DNA of 64,000 nucleotides from Burkholderiales bacterium (GTDB taxonomy: Bacteria; Pseudomonadota; Gammaproteobacteria; Burkholderiales; Burkholderiaceae_E), in assembly GCA_947487165.1 (NCBI GenBank), contig CANKWX010000006.1, positions 21,708-85,707 of the forward strand, read 5' to 3'. Within the stretch, counting starts at the first letter, position 1. Every line of letters starts with the position of its first letter. The position numbers were made by a program, and so were the translations under genes. Below are positions 53,795-62,951 of the stretch, in pieces. The notes beneath the pieces were generated by a model that was not told the origin of the DNA, ran no database searches, and saw nothing but the letters and a program-made list of their open reading frames with translations.

Positions 53795-56248
53795 ATGCCC
53801 GATCTTCTCGCGAATCTGAACGACCGACAACTTGCGGCGGTAACGCTGCCACCGCAACACGCCCTGATCCTTGCCGGTGCCGGCAGCGGCAAGACCCGCG
53901 TGCTCACCACCCGGATCGCCTGGCTGATCCAGACCGGACAGCTGAGTCCGGCCGGTGTGCTGGCGGTGACCTTCACCAACAAGGCCGCCCGTGAAATGAC
54001 CGCACGGCTGTCGGCGATGCTGCCGATCAATCCGCGCGGGATGTGGATCGGCACCTTCCATGGCCTGTGCAATCGTCTGCTGCGAGCCCACCATCGCGAT
54101 GCCGCGCTGCCCCAGTCCTTTCAGATCCTCGATTCGGCCGACCAGCTTGCTGCCATCAAGCGCCTGCTCAAGGCGAGCAATGTCGATGACGAAAAGTATC
54201 CGCCGCGCAATCTGCAGCACTTCATCAATGGCTCAAAAGAAGCCGGTCTGCGGGCGAAAGATGTCGATGTCACCGACGACTACAGCCGGCGTTTTGCCGA
54301 GCTCTATGCCGCGTACGACGTCCAGTGCCAGCGTGAGGGCGTGGTCGATTTTGCCGAACTGCTGCTGCGCTCCTATGAGCTGCTCGAGCGTCACACCCTG
54401 CTGCGCGATCACTACCGCGCCCGTTTTGCGCACATCCTGATCGACGAGTTCCAGGACACCAACGTCCTGCAATACAAGTGGATCAAGCAGCTCGCAGGGC
54501 CGGCCTCGTCGGTGCTCGCGGTGGGCGACGACGATCAGTCCATCTATGCATTTCGAGGCGCGAACGTCGGCAATATGGCAGCCTTCGAGCGCGAATTTCG
54601 GGTGTCCAATCTCATCAAGCTCGAACAGAACTACCGCTCGCATGCCCATATTCTCGAGTGCGCCAATCAGCTGATCCGTCGCAACGGCAGCCGTCTGGGC
54701 AAGGAGCTCTGGACCGACGCCGGTGCCGGCGAACCGGTGCGGGTTTTCGAGGCGGTGAGCGATGGCCAGGAGGCGCAGTGGCTGATCGAAGAAGCCCGCA
54801 GCCTGATTGCCGAGGGCTGGATGCGCAACGACATGGCCATTCTCTATCGCTCGAATGCGCAGTCGCGCGTGCTCGAACATGCACTCTTTTCGGCCGGCAT
54901 CCCTTACCGGGTGTATGGCGGGCTGCGGTTTTTCGAGCGGGCCGAAGTCAAGCATGCCCTGGCCTATCTGCGGCTGATGGAAAACCCGGCCGATGACACC
55001 GCCTTCCTGAGGGTGGTGAATTTTCCGGCCCGCGGCATCGGTGCGCGGTCGGTCGAACAGTTGCAGGACGCCGCACGCGCGGCCGACAGCAGCCTGTATG
55101 CCGCGACCGCGGTGCTCAAGACCGGGGCTGCCTCGGGCAAGATGCTGGGCTTCGTGGGGCTGATCGAGCGCCTTCGCACTGAGACTCGGAGCATGACCCT
55201 GCCCGAGGCGGTCGAGCATGTGGTCGAACGAAGCGGGCTGATCATGCATTACCAGACCGACAAGGAAGGCCAGGACCGTATCGAGAATCTGCGTGAACTG
55301 GTCAATGCCGCGGCGGGCTTCTTGTCGGAGCAGGGCGTGGGTCAGGATGTGCCGGCCAATCTGGGCGTTGCCTCAAATGCCGTGCCCGAAGCGCCTGCAA
55401 CAACCGAGACGCCTTCAGCGCGGCCCCCGATGGTGGCGGCGCCCGAGTCGCTGTTCGATCTGTCCTCGGCCAACGCCGGATCGCAGACAGCATCGGTGGG
55501 CGATGGGGTAGACGACGGTGTGGTTGATGGCAATGCCTTCATCCAGACCACCCCTCTGGCGTCATTTCTGGCCCATGCCTCCCTCGAGTCCGGTGACAAC
55601 CAGGCCGGCGAAGGCACCGATGCAATGCAGTTGATGACGGTGCATGCCGCCAAGGGCCTCGAGTTTGATGCGGTCTTCATCACTGGTCTGGAAGAGGGTC
55701 TCTTTCCTCATGAAAACTCGGCCCAGGAAGTCGCTGGCCTTGAGGAGGAACGTCGCCTGATGTATGTCGCAATCACCAGGGCTCGCAAGCGCCTTTACCT
55801 GTCGTTTTCGCAGACCCGCATGCTGCACGGCCAGACCCGCTACAACGTGCGTTCGCGTTTTCTTGAAGAACTGCCCGAGGACAATCTCAAGTGGCTCACG
55901 CCCAAGGCCGGCGCACTGCGCCCCTCCTGGGGTGGGCATGGCGGACAGGGTGGCTATGGTGCCTATGGTGAGCGAGCGAGCGGATCGGCCGGACAGGGCG
56001 GGTCGCGTCATGCCCTTGAAGCGCCGCCGCCCCCACCGTGGGCGGCGAACGATGCCCGGGTCGCAGCCAGATTTGATCGCGGTCTTGCCTGGCGCATCGG
56101 CCAGACGGTGGCGCACGCAAAGTTCGGTGAAGGGGTGATCCTGGGTATCGAAGGCAGCGGTTCGGATGCCCGCGTGCAGGTCAACTTCGGGCGTCAGGGC
56201 GTCAAATGGCTGGCGTTGTCGGTGGCGCGTCTTGAGGCGGTGAACTGA
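53795..56248 (+). CDS. uvrD: UvrD/Rep-family DNA helicase II
   Basis: An 817-residue superfamily 1A 3'-5' helicase for excision and mismatch repair. Motifs: Walker A AGAGSGKT (27-34), VTFTNKAAREM (Ia), IGTFHGLCNRLLR, LIDEFQDTN (II), VGDDDQSIYAFRGA (III), LEQNYRSH (IV), LMTVHAAKGLEFDAVFITGLEEGLFPHE (V) and EERRLMYVAITRARKRL (VI). A 60-residue Ala/Pro/Ser and acidic low-complexity insert lies at about residues 530-600 before motif V. The C-terminus has a Tudor-like end (RIGQTVAHAKFGEGVILGIEGSG). The start is ATG 53795. The 3' end overlaps the next gene by 47 bp on the opposite strand. Confidence 0.96.
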   Translation: MPDLLANLNDRQLAAVTLPPQHALILAGAGSGKTRVLTTRIAWLIQTGQLSPAGVLAVTFTNKAAREMTARLSAMLPINPRGMWIGTFHGLCNRLLRAHHRDAALPQSFQILDSADQLAAIKRLLKASNVDDEKYPPRNLQHFINGSKEAGLRAKDVDVTDDYSRRFAELYAAYDVQCQREGVVDFAELLLRSYELLERHTLLRDHYRARFAHILIDEFQDTNVLQYKWIKQLAGPASSVLAVGDDDQSIYAFRGANVGNMAAFEREFRVSNLIKLEQNYRSHAHILECANQLIRRNGSRLGKELWTDAGAGEPVRVFEAVSDGQEAQWLIEEARSLIAEGWMRNDMAILYRSNAQSRVLEHALFSAGIPYRVYGGLRFFERAEVKHALAYLRLMENPADDTAFLRVVNFPARGIGARSVEQLQDAARAADSSLYAATAVLKTGAASGKMLGFVGLIERLRTETRSMTLPEAVEHVVERSGLIMHYQTDKEGQDRIENLRELVNAAAGFLSEQGVGQDVPANLGVASNAVPEAPATTETPSARPPMVAAPESLFDLSSANAGSQTASVGDGVDDGVVDGNAFIQTTPLASFLAHASLESGDNQAGEGTDAMQLMTVHAAKGLEFDAVFITGLEEGLFPHENSAQEVAGLEEERRLMYVAITRARKRLYLSFSQTRMLHGQTRYNVRSRFLEELPEDNLKWLTPKAGALRPSWGGHGGQGGYGAYGERASGSAGQGGSRHALEAPPPPPWAANDARVAARFDRGLAWRIGQTVAHAKFGEGVILGIEGSGSDARVQVNFGRQGVKWLALSVARLEAVN

Positions 56249-57014
56249 GGCCGGCCTCGACGATCAGGTCACGATAGACCGGCCAGAACGAGCAATAGAG
56301 CGCGCCCAGCATCGCCAGCGAAATCGGTGTCAGCAGCAGCGTCAGCAGCGAATCGTTGATCGCAAACTTGAGCACCTGGAGCAGCACTGACCAGGCAACC
56401 GCGATCGAAAACCATCCCAGCATGTAGACCATGAACGGCCAGCGGTTTCGCCACACTGCGACCAGGCTGAAAAAGAGCGACTTCACTGGTGACAGTCCAT
56501 GCCAGGCCACGAAGATCGGCGCAAACCACATCGCCATTTGGACTGGCGCGTAGAGCAGGCCGAAGACCGCCCCCGAATAGGCCACGCTGGTGCCCAGATC
56601 GACCTGGTCCTCGGTGCCGATGGAACCGGTGAATATCCTGAAAAGTGTGCCGCCGTCGGCCAGCATCGAGGCGGCCAGCACGCCGACCGTGAGGATGCAG
56701 TTGATCGCACCCAAAATCAGCAGCGGCTTGATATGGCGCCCGTTGTCTGCCTTGAAACCCGAAAAGAGCATCAGAGGCGTAATCCGCTGGCCGGCCTGCG
56801 AATCACGCACTGCCTGCATGAAGCCGACCGACAGGATCGGCGTGAGTACCAGCGGGGCGAAGCCGCCGATCAGCGGGATGATGGTGGGCACCACCAGCGA
56901 CAGCACGAACAGGGTCGTGAGTCCGATGACAGCGATCGGCTGGCCGATCAGCAGCTTCAGCCCTTCGGTTACCCAGCGCCAGCCCTCGGACGCTGGTGCG
57001 CGCCTTACCTGCAT
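56202..57014 (-). CDS. BPSS1780-type integral membrane protein
   Basis: A 270-residue membrane protein with six or seven spans. The opening VRRAPASEGWRWVTEGLKLLIGQPIAVI and LVLTPILSVGFMQAVRDSQAGQRITPLMLFSGF match the BPSS1780 family, common in Burkholderiales and of unknown function. The start overlaps the thrB 3' end by 10 bp, so the two are coupled. The C-terminal tail (SSPPQDAPPTTPAI) is encoded inside the antisense of uvrD. Confidence 0.85.
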   Translation of the reverse strand: MQVRRAPASEGWRWVTEGLKLLIGQPIAVIGLTTLFVLSLVVPTIIPLIGGFAPLVLTPILSVGFMQAVRDSQAGQRITPLMLFSGFKADNGRHIKPLLILGAINCILTVGVLAASMLADGGTLFRIFTGSIGTEDQVDLGTSVAYSGAVFGLLYAPVQMAMWFAPIFVAWHGLSPVKSLFFSLVAVWRNRWPFMVYMLGWFSIAVAWSVLLQVLKFAINDSLLTLLLTPISLAMLGALYCSFWPVYRDLIVEAGLSSPPQDAPPTTPAI

Positions 57015-57994
57015 GCGTCGGCTCCGTGCAGGGTGTGGGCGCCACGACCACTGTCGGCGCTGGCGGCGCGATCGCGCAGGATGCGTTCGAAGTGGGTCGG
57101 GTCCTTGGGCGTCAGTTTTTCGGCCGCGCGAGGCAGGTGCAGATCGTGCAGACGCGAGAGCCAGAATCGCAGTGCAGCCGCACGCAGCATCAGCGACCAG
57201 GCTGCGCGTTCGATCTCAAGCAGGGGACGCTCGGTCTCGTAGGCCTGCAGCAGCGCGCTCAGCCGTGCGGCATCGAAGGCGCCGCTTGCGTCATCGATGC
57301 ACCAGTCGTTGCAGGTCACCGCAAGATCGAAAATCCAGGTGTCGACGCCTGCGAAATAGAAGTCGATCACGCCGCCGAGCGTCTCGCCCTCGAAGAGCAC
57401 ATTGTCGCGAAACAGATCGGCATGAACGGCGCTGCGCGGCAGATCGCGACAGGCGTCGGTCTGCGCAAAAGCCCTCTGGAGCGCGAGCTCGCGCTCGAGC
57501 AGTTCGGCCTGTGCCGGCGTCAGAAAGGGCATCACTTCGGGTGCGGCTTTTTCCCACCAGGGCAGCCCGCGGGCATTCGGCTCCGTGCCGGGGTAGTCAA
57601 GCGCGGCGAGGTGCATCTTGCCAAGCAAGCGACCCACCGCCACGCAATGGGCAAGGTCCGGCTGCGTGACGCCCGAGCCTCGCAGCCGGGTGACCAGCGC
57701 GGCCGGACGTCCTGCCAGCATGGAGTGCAGGGCGCCATGGCGATCGGTGACCGGATCGGGGCAGGCAATGCCATGCGCGGCGAGATGGCGCATCAGCTGG
57801 AGATAGAAGGGCAGCTTGTCGGCCGACAGGCGCTCGAAGAGCGTGAGCACCCAGCGTCCTGCATCGGTATCGACGAAGAAGTTGCTGTTCTCGATGCCCG
57901 ATGCGATGCCCTCGAAGCCAGCCAGTGCGCCGACCGGGTAGTGAGCGAGCCAGGATTCGAGCTGATGCCGGGAAACAGGGGTAAAAACAGCCAT
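57005..57994 (-). CDS. thrB: Homoserine kinase, APH-fold type
   Basis: A 329-residue kinase that phosphorylates homoserine in threonine synthesis. It belongs to the aminoglycoside-phosphotransferase-like class (ThrB2), not the GHMP class. Seen: MAVFTPVSRHQLESWLAHYPVGALAGFEGIASGIENSNFFV, LTLFERL, the catalytic loop VHADLFRDNVLFEG and the metal-binding Asp in GVIDFYFAG. It precedes the BPSS1780 gene with overlap. Length is normal. Confidence 0.94.
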   Translation of the reverse strand: MAVFTPVSRHQLESWLAHYPVGALAGFEGIASGIENSNFFVDTDAGRWVLTLFERLSADKLPFYLQLMRHLAAHGIACPDPVTDRHGALHSMLAGRPAALVTRLRGSGVTQPDLAHCVAVGRLLGKMHLAALDYPGTEPNARGLPWWEKAAPEVMPFLTPAQAELLERELALQRAFAQTDACRDLPRSAVHADLFRDNVLFEGETLGGVIDFYFAGVDTWIFDLAVTCNDWCIDDASGAFDAARLSALLQAYETERPLLEIERAAWSLMLRAAALRFWLSRLHDLHLPRAAEKLTPKDPTHFERILRDRAASADSGRGAHTLHGADACR

Positions 57995-58030
57995 AGTGGT
58001 CGAGTTTACCGTGCTCGGGGCAAAGCTGCT

Positions 58031-58765
58031 TCAGAGGTAGAGGCTGGCTTCGCGTTCCTGCTTCGTGGCATAGAAGCCGCGAGCCTGATAGAAGTCGAAA
58101 ATCGCATCGACCACTTCCTTCGGATCATCGATCACCCGGATCAGGTCGACGTCGGCCGCCGAGATCATGCCTTCGCTCACCAGCGTGCCGCGCATCCAGT
58201 CGATCAGCCCCTGCCAGAAGCTCGTGCCCATCAGAATCACCGGGATCGGCCGGCCCATCTTGGTCTGGATGAGTGTCAGCACTTCCATGAGTTCATCAAG
58301 TGTCCCGAAGCCGCCAGGGGTGGCGATGAAGGCGCTGGCGTACTTGGCAAACGCCACCTTGCGCGCGAAGAAATGCCGGAAGTTCAGCGAGATGTCCTGG
58401 TAGGGATTGCCGCTCGATTCATGCGGCAGCTGGATGTTCAGGCCGACCGAGACCGAGCGGCCCTCGAAGGCGCCCTTGTTGGCGGCTTCCATGATGCCGG
58501 GGCCGCCGCCCGAAATCACCGCAAAGCCTGCATCCGAGAGCATGCGCGAGACTTCGAGCGTGCGTTCGTACCAGGGCATGCCGGCTTTGATGCGGGCGCT
58601 GCCGAAGATCGAGACCGCGGGTCGGATGTCGGCGAGCTTTTCTGTTGCCTCGACGAACTCTGAGATAATTCCAAGCACTTGCCAGGAACCGCGGGCCTTG
58701 ACCGCATTCGATCGTTCCGGCTGCGCAATCGACCGCAGATGCGGCACTTTCTTTCGGATCGTCAT
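58031..58765 (-). CDS. LOG family (TIGR00730) protein
   Basis: A 244-residue Rossmann-fold protein with the two signature motifs: ISGGGPGIMEAANKGAFEG and FIATPGGFGTLDELMEVLTLIQTKM (PGGxGTxxE). Family members hydrolyse nucleoside 5'-monophosphates, including cytokinin ribotides; old names call them lysine decarboxylases, which is wrong. The start is ATG 58765 (MTIRKKVPHL), whose codon overlaps the start codon of polA on the other strand; ATG 58777 would extend into polA. Confidence 0.9.
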   Translation of the reverse strand: MTIRKKVPHLRSIAQPERSNAVKARGSWQVLGIISEFVEATEKLADIRPAVSIFGSARIKAGMPWYERTLEVSRMLSDAGFAVISGGGPGIMEAANKGAFEGRSVSVGLNIQLPHESSGNPYQDISLNFRHFFARKVAFAKYASAFIATPGGFGTLDELMEVLTLIQTKMGRPIPVILMGTSFWQGLIDWMRGTLVSEGMISAADVDLIRVIDDPKEVVDAIFDFYQARGFYATKQEREASLYL

Positions 58766-61592
58766 GTCTGAGCCCATGCTGTTGCTGGTTGACGGGTCGA
58801 GCTACCTGTATCGCGCGTTTCATGCGCTGCCCGATTTGAGAAGCAAGGCGGGCGAGCCCACCGGCGCTTTGTATGGTATGGCCGCGATGCTACGGCGGCT
58901 GAGGGTTGAGGGCAATCCGGCGGGCGACGCGCGGTATGGCGCGGTGGTTTTCGACGCGCCGGGCAAGACCTTTCGCGACGACCTCTATCCCGACTACAAG
59001 GCCAATCGTGCCTCGATGCCGGACGACCTGCGGGCGCAGATCGAGCCGATTCATCGCATGGTGCGCGCCATGGGCTGGCCCCTGCTGATGGTCGAGGGTA
59101 TCGAGGCCGACGACGTGATCGGCACCCTCACCGAACGGGCCTGGCGGCAGGGCTTGCGCACCGTGGTCTCGACCGGCGACAAGGACCTCGCTCAACTGGT
59201 CAACCCGCATGTCGAGCTGATCAACACCATGACCCGCGACAATGCGCCGCCCGAGCGGCTCGACCATGAAGGCGTGCTGGCGCGCTTTGGTGTGGCGCCC
59301 GAGCGCATCATCGACTGGCTCTCGCTGGTGGGCGACACTGTCGACAACGTACCGGGCGTGACCAAGGTCGGGCCCAAGACCGCAGTGAAGTGGTTGCAGC
59401 AGTTCGGTTCGCTCGATGGCGTGATCGCGAATGCCGCGCAGATCGGAGGCGTGGTCGGCGAGAACCTGCGCGCAGCGCTTGAGTGGCTGCCCACCGCCCG
59501 TGCACTGGTCACGATCAAGACCGACTGCGATCTGTCGGCGAGCGTGAGCTCGATCGAAGACAGCCTGTCGTTGCATCCCGAAGACGATCCCGAACTGCGC
59601 GACATCTTTGCGCGCTACGACATGCGCAGCATGCTGCGCGAGGTCGAGCAGCGCATGGGCATTGAGGGTGCGGCAACACCGCGCATCTCGGCATCGCCTG
59701 CCTCGGGCGTGGATGATTCTCGGCAGGCTGGCGCCGGCGCTGCACTGTCTGAATCGACTGATCCGCCGCCGCCTGCCGCGCCGTTGGTGCTCGACTACGA
59801 CACGGTGCTCGATGAGGAAGCGCTTGAGCGCTGGATCGCGGTCATCGAGGCGGCGCCGCTCACTGCCTTCGATACCGAGACCACCTCGCTCGACCCGATG
59901 GCGGCCGAACTGGTCGGCGTGTCGTTATCGGTCGAGCCGGGTCGCGCCTGCTATATCCCCTTGGCACATCGCTATGCCGGTGCGCCTGATCAGCTCGATC
60001 GCACTCAGGTGCTCGAGCGACTGCGTTCCTGGCTTGAAAGCCCGCTGCATTTCAAGGTCGGCCAGAACCTCAAGTACGACATGCATGTGCTGGCTAACCA
60101 TGGCATTCGCCTTGCGGGTGTTCAGCACGACACCATGCTTGAGTCCTATGTGCTCGAAGCGCATCGCACCCATGGCATGGATGCGCTTGCGCTGCGCCAT
60201 CTCGAGCGGCGCACGATCTCGTATGAAGAGGTCGCCGGCAAGGGCGCCTCGCAGATCGGCTTCGAGCAGGTCGGCATCGAGCAGGCGGCCCGCTATGCCG
60301 CCGAAGATGCCGACATCACGATGCATCTGCATCAGGTGCTTTTTCCGCGCATCGACGCCGCGCCCACGCTGCTCGATGTCTATCGCCGCATCGAGATTCC
60401 GGCGGCGGTCGTGCTGCAGAAGATGGAGCGTCACGGCGTGCTGATCGACTCGGCGACGCTTGCTGCCCAGTCGGATGCACTCGGCACCCGCATGCTCGAT
60501 CTCGAGCAGCGCGCCCATGAAGCGGCCGGCCAACCCTTCAATCTCAATTCACCCAAGCAGCTCGGCGAGATCCTGTTTGAAAAGCTCGGCTTGCCGGTGG
60601 TCAAAAAAACCGCGAGTGGCGCACCGTCCACCGATGAAGATGTGCTCGAAAAACTCTCGCAGGATTACCCTCTGCCCAAGCTGCTGATCGAGTATCGCGG
60701 CTGCGCCAAGCTCAAATCCACCTACACCGACAAGCTGCCCCGCATGGTCAATGCCCGCACGGGGCGGGTGCACACCAGCTATTCGCAGGCCACCGCGGTC
60801 ACCGGTCGCCTGTCGTCGACCGATCCCAACCTGCAGAACATCCCGATCCGCACCGTCGATGGCCGGCGCATCCGTGAGGCCTTCATCGCGCCGGCCGGCA
60901 GCCTGATCGTGTCGGCCGACTACTCGCAGATCGAATTGCGGATCATGGCTCACCTGTCGGGTGACCCCAATCTTTTGAAGGCTTTCTCGCAGGGGCTTGA
61001 TGTGCATCGAGCCACCGCTTCCGAGGTCTTCGGTGTCAGCCCGGATGAGGTCAGCAGCGAGCAGCGTCGCTATGCCAAGACCATCAATTTCGGGCTGATT
61101 TATGGCATGAGCGCGTTCGGGCTCGCCGCTCAGCTCGGCATTGAGCGCGATGCGGCCAAGAACTGGATCGAGCGCTACTTCACCCGCTATCCGGGTGTGG
61201 CCAACTACATGGAAAGCACACGTTCGCAGGCCAAGGCGCAGGGTTATGTTGAAACCGTGCTCGGCAGGCGACTGTGGCTGCCCGAGATCAACTCTCCCAA
61301 TGGCCCGCGGCGCGGTGCGGCAGAGCGTCAGGCGATTAACGCGCCGCTGCAAGGCACGGCAGCTGACATCATCAAACTTGCGATGATCGCAGTGCAGGGT
61401 TGGATCGAGGCGAACAATGTCGGGTCGCGGCTGATCATGCAGGTGCACGATGAGCTGGTGCTTGAAGTGCCTGAGGCTGAACTGGATCTGGTGAAGGTCG
61501 AATTGCCGCGGCTCATGGCCGGGGTGCTCGATCTGGCGGTGCCGTTGCTGGCGGAGGTGGGGGCGGGGGTAAATTGGGAGCAGGCGCACTGA
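58764..61592 (+). CDS. polA: DNA polymerase I
   Basis: A 942-residue polymerase for repair and Okazaki-fragment maturation. The 5'-3' exonuclease (1 to about 300) shows LLLVDGSSYLYRAFHALP, VEGIEADDVIGTL, STGDKDLAQLV and GDTVDNVPGVTKVGPKTA. The 3'-5' exonuclease has AFDTETTSLDP with catalytic Asp and Glu kept, so proofreading should be active. The polymerase domain shows SADYSQIELRIMAHLSGD, KTINFGLIYGMSAFGLA and QVHDELVLEVPEAE. The start is ATG 58764 or ATG 58776 (MLLLVDG). It is divergent from the LOG gene with no intergenic space. Confidence 0.97.
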   Translation: MSEPMLLLVDGSSYLYRAFHALPDLRSKAGEPTGALYGMAAMLRRLRVEGNPAGDARYGAVVFDAPGKTFRDDLYPDYKANRASMPDDLRAQIEPIHRMVRAMGWPLLMVEGIEADDVIGTLTERAWRQGLRTVVSTGDKDLAQLVNPHVELINTMTRDNAPPERLDHEGVLARFGVAPERIIDWLSLVGDTVDNVPGVTKVGPKTAVKWLQQFGSLDGVIANAAQIGGVVGENLRAALEWLPTARALVTIKTDCDLSASVSSIEDSLSLHPEDDPELRDIFARYDMRSMLREVEQRMGIEGAATPRISASPASGVDDSRQAGAGAALSESTDPPPPAAPLVLDYDTVLDEEALERWIAVIEAAPLTAFDTETTSLDPMAAELVGVSLSVEPGRACYIPLAHRYAGAPDQLDRTQVLERLRSWLESPLHFKVGQNLKYDMHVLANHGIRLAGVQHDTMLESYVLEAHRTHGMDALALRHLERRTISYEEVAGKGASQIGFEQVGIEQAARYAAEDADITMHLHQVLFPRIDAAPTLLDVYRRIEIPAAVVLQKMERHGVLIDSATLAAQSDALGTRMLDLEQRAHEAAGQPFNLNSPKQLGEILFEKLGLPVVKKTASGAPSTDEDVLEKLSQDYPLPKLLIEYRGCAKLKSTYTDKLPRMVNARTGRVHTSYSQATAVTGRLSSTDPNLQNIPIRTVDGRRIREAFIAPAGSLIVSADYSQIELRIMAHLSGDPNLLKAFSQGLDVHRATASEVFGVSPDEVSSEQRRYAKTINFGLIYGMSAFGLAAQLGIERDAAKNWIERYFTRYPGVANYMESTRSQAKAQGYVETVLGRRLWLPEINSPNGPRRGAAERQAINAPLQGTAADIIKLAMIAVQGWIEANNVGSRLIMQVHDELVLEVPEAELDLVKVELPRLMAGVLDLAVPLLAEVGAGVNWEQAH

Positions 61593-61892
61593 GGGGTTGA
61601 TGGCGGCTGGTGCCGCTGTTTGGCGCTGGTGTTTAAGGCCTTCGCTTGGGGCCGCTGCTTCGCGTCGTCGCGTGACGCCGGTGCGGGGCAGGCGCCCCTC
61701 GCTGCGCCGCGCACCCCCGGCACGCCGGGGGTGCCCGCAGGCCACCACCAGCCATCGGACCGCGGTCCGAACTCGCCCCTACGGGGCTCAGACAGCGGAC
61801 CGCTATCGGTCAGCTATCGCTGACCGATCCCGATGACTGCCGCTGCCCTGCGGTGCGCGGCGATGCTTCGGGGCGCCTGCCCCGCACCGACG
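61593..61892. repeat. Gene-free structured region with nested inverted repeats
   Basis: Between the convergent polA and PEP-CTERM genes. From 61674 to 61894 a 25-bp inverted repeat (left arm 61674-61698, right arm 61870-61894, 24 of 25 matching, the exception a possible G-U pair) encloses four smaller hairpins: GCACCCCCGG/CCGGGGGTGC at 61711-61734, the palindrome TCGGACCGCGGTCCGA at 61755-61770, GCCCC/GGGGC at 61775-61787, and ATCGGTCAGC/GCTGACCGAT at 61805-61828. The first 80 bp hold nothing I recognise. It could be a non-autonomous repeat element or a complex bidirectional terminator. No ORF inside looks real. Confidence 0.8.
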
Positions 61893-62933
61893 TCAGGGCT
61901 GCAGGGTTTGCGTGCGCGCTTGCTGCTTTTTCCGCCGCTGATAGACACCGACAAATCCCAATCCGGCCAGCATCATGATGTAGGCCTCGGGCTCAGGCAC
62001 GGGTGCCATCACGACGAGCAGGGAACCTGCGTCAGACAGGGCTCCCGATGTCTGGTCCTGTTCTGCCACCAGGTAGATGACGCCCTTCTCATCGACAGTC
62101 ACGCCCTCGAACGCATTGTTGGGCGAGATGTTGGTCAGGTCGATGAAGCTGAGCGTTTGTCCGGAACGAGTAACTTCGAGCAGTTTCTTCGAGCCCAGGC
62201 TGAGTACCAGCAGGTTATCGGCAGCAGCCGTACCGGTGAGGCCATCGATCGGAGACAGGGTCTGGATGTCCGCAAGCGTCGTCACACCCATCAAGGCAGG
62301 ATTGAACAGGTTCACCATGCCAGAGGTGCCGCCTGCGCCGGTCGCGAAAGTCAGGGCTCCTGCAAGAACATCCTGCGGGCTTTGCTGCTTGATCGAGACA
62401 AAACTGCCTGTGCCGCGCGGATCGTAGCTGATGCCCTCAAGACCGTTATTGCCGGCATTGCCGCCGATCGATACGAAGGGGGCATTGGCCAGATTGACAG
62501 TGCCGCCGGCCACATAGCTGAACCTGAAGGCATCTTGCAGGCGCTCGTCTACAACAACCAGGACACCGCCGCCAAGGTAGGTCAGGCCTTCGGAATCACG
62601 GTGAGTGCTGGTGGTGGGCCAGCCCAGATTGGTTCCGCCGCTGAAGGTCATGCTGCTGATGGTCTGGCCGGTGCGCGACATCTCGATCACGCCGGTGCCT
62701 TCATCGCCGACAAAAAACAGCGTTCCCAGCTTGCCGGTGAAAGGATCAGTACGGTCTCGGGCGTAAGTGACTGCGGAAGCTTCCAGGCCGGACAGCCCGC
62801 CGCTTACACCGTTGAAACGGTCGAGCGTGTAGGTGCCGGTGACCGCATAATTCGACAGATTCAGCGAGGTTTGTGCTTGTGCTGAAATCGAGCACGCGGC
62901 CGCGGCAACAAGGATCAGATGCTTAAGTTTCAT
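61893..62933 (-). CDS. PEP-CTERM protein with SdiA-regulated-like beta-propeller domain
   Basis: A 346-residue exported protein. Signal peptide KHLILVAAAACSISAQA. The body has the features of the SdiA-regulated/esterase-like beta-propeller group: LSGLEASAVTYARDRTDPFTGKLGTLFFVGDEGTGVIEM, HRDSEGLTYLGGGVLVVVDER, GLEGISYDP, NNAFEGVTVDEKGVIYLVAEQ. The sorting signal is PVPEPEAYIMMLAGLGFVGVYQRRKKQ, followed by nine further residues. It lies 18 bp downstream of another PEP-CTERM gene, so they form an operon. Exosortase processing to the cell surface or matrix is predicted. Confidence 0.85.
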   Translation of the reverse strand: MKLKHLILVAAAACSISAQAQTSLNLSNYAVTGTYTLDRFNGVSGGLSGLEASAVTYARDRTDPFTGKLGTLFFVGDEGTGVIEMSRTGQTISSMTFSGGTNLGWPTTSTHRDSEGLTYLGGGVLVVVDERLQDAFRFSYVAGGTVNLANAPFVSIGGNAGNNGLEGISYDPRGTGSFVSIKQQSPQDVLAGALTFATGAGGTSGMVNLFNPALMGVTTLADIQTLSPIDGLTGTAAADNLLVLSLGSKKLLEVTRSGQTLSFIDLTNISPNNAFEGVTVDEKGVIYLVAEQDQTSGALSDAGSLLVVMAPVPEPEAYIMMLAGLGFVGVYQRRKKQQARTQTLQP

Positions 62934-62951
62934 GGTGTGTCAGAGCCGGTA

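Noticed and set aside
61597..61836. Short plus-strand frames within the structured region after polA
   Set aside because: They translate inverted repeats into Arg/Pro-rich strings and have no ribosome-binding site.
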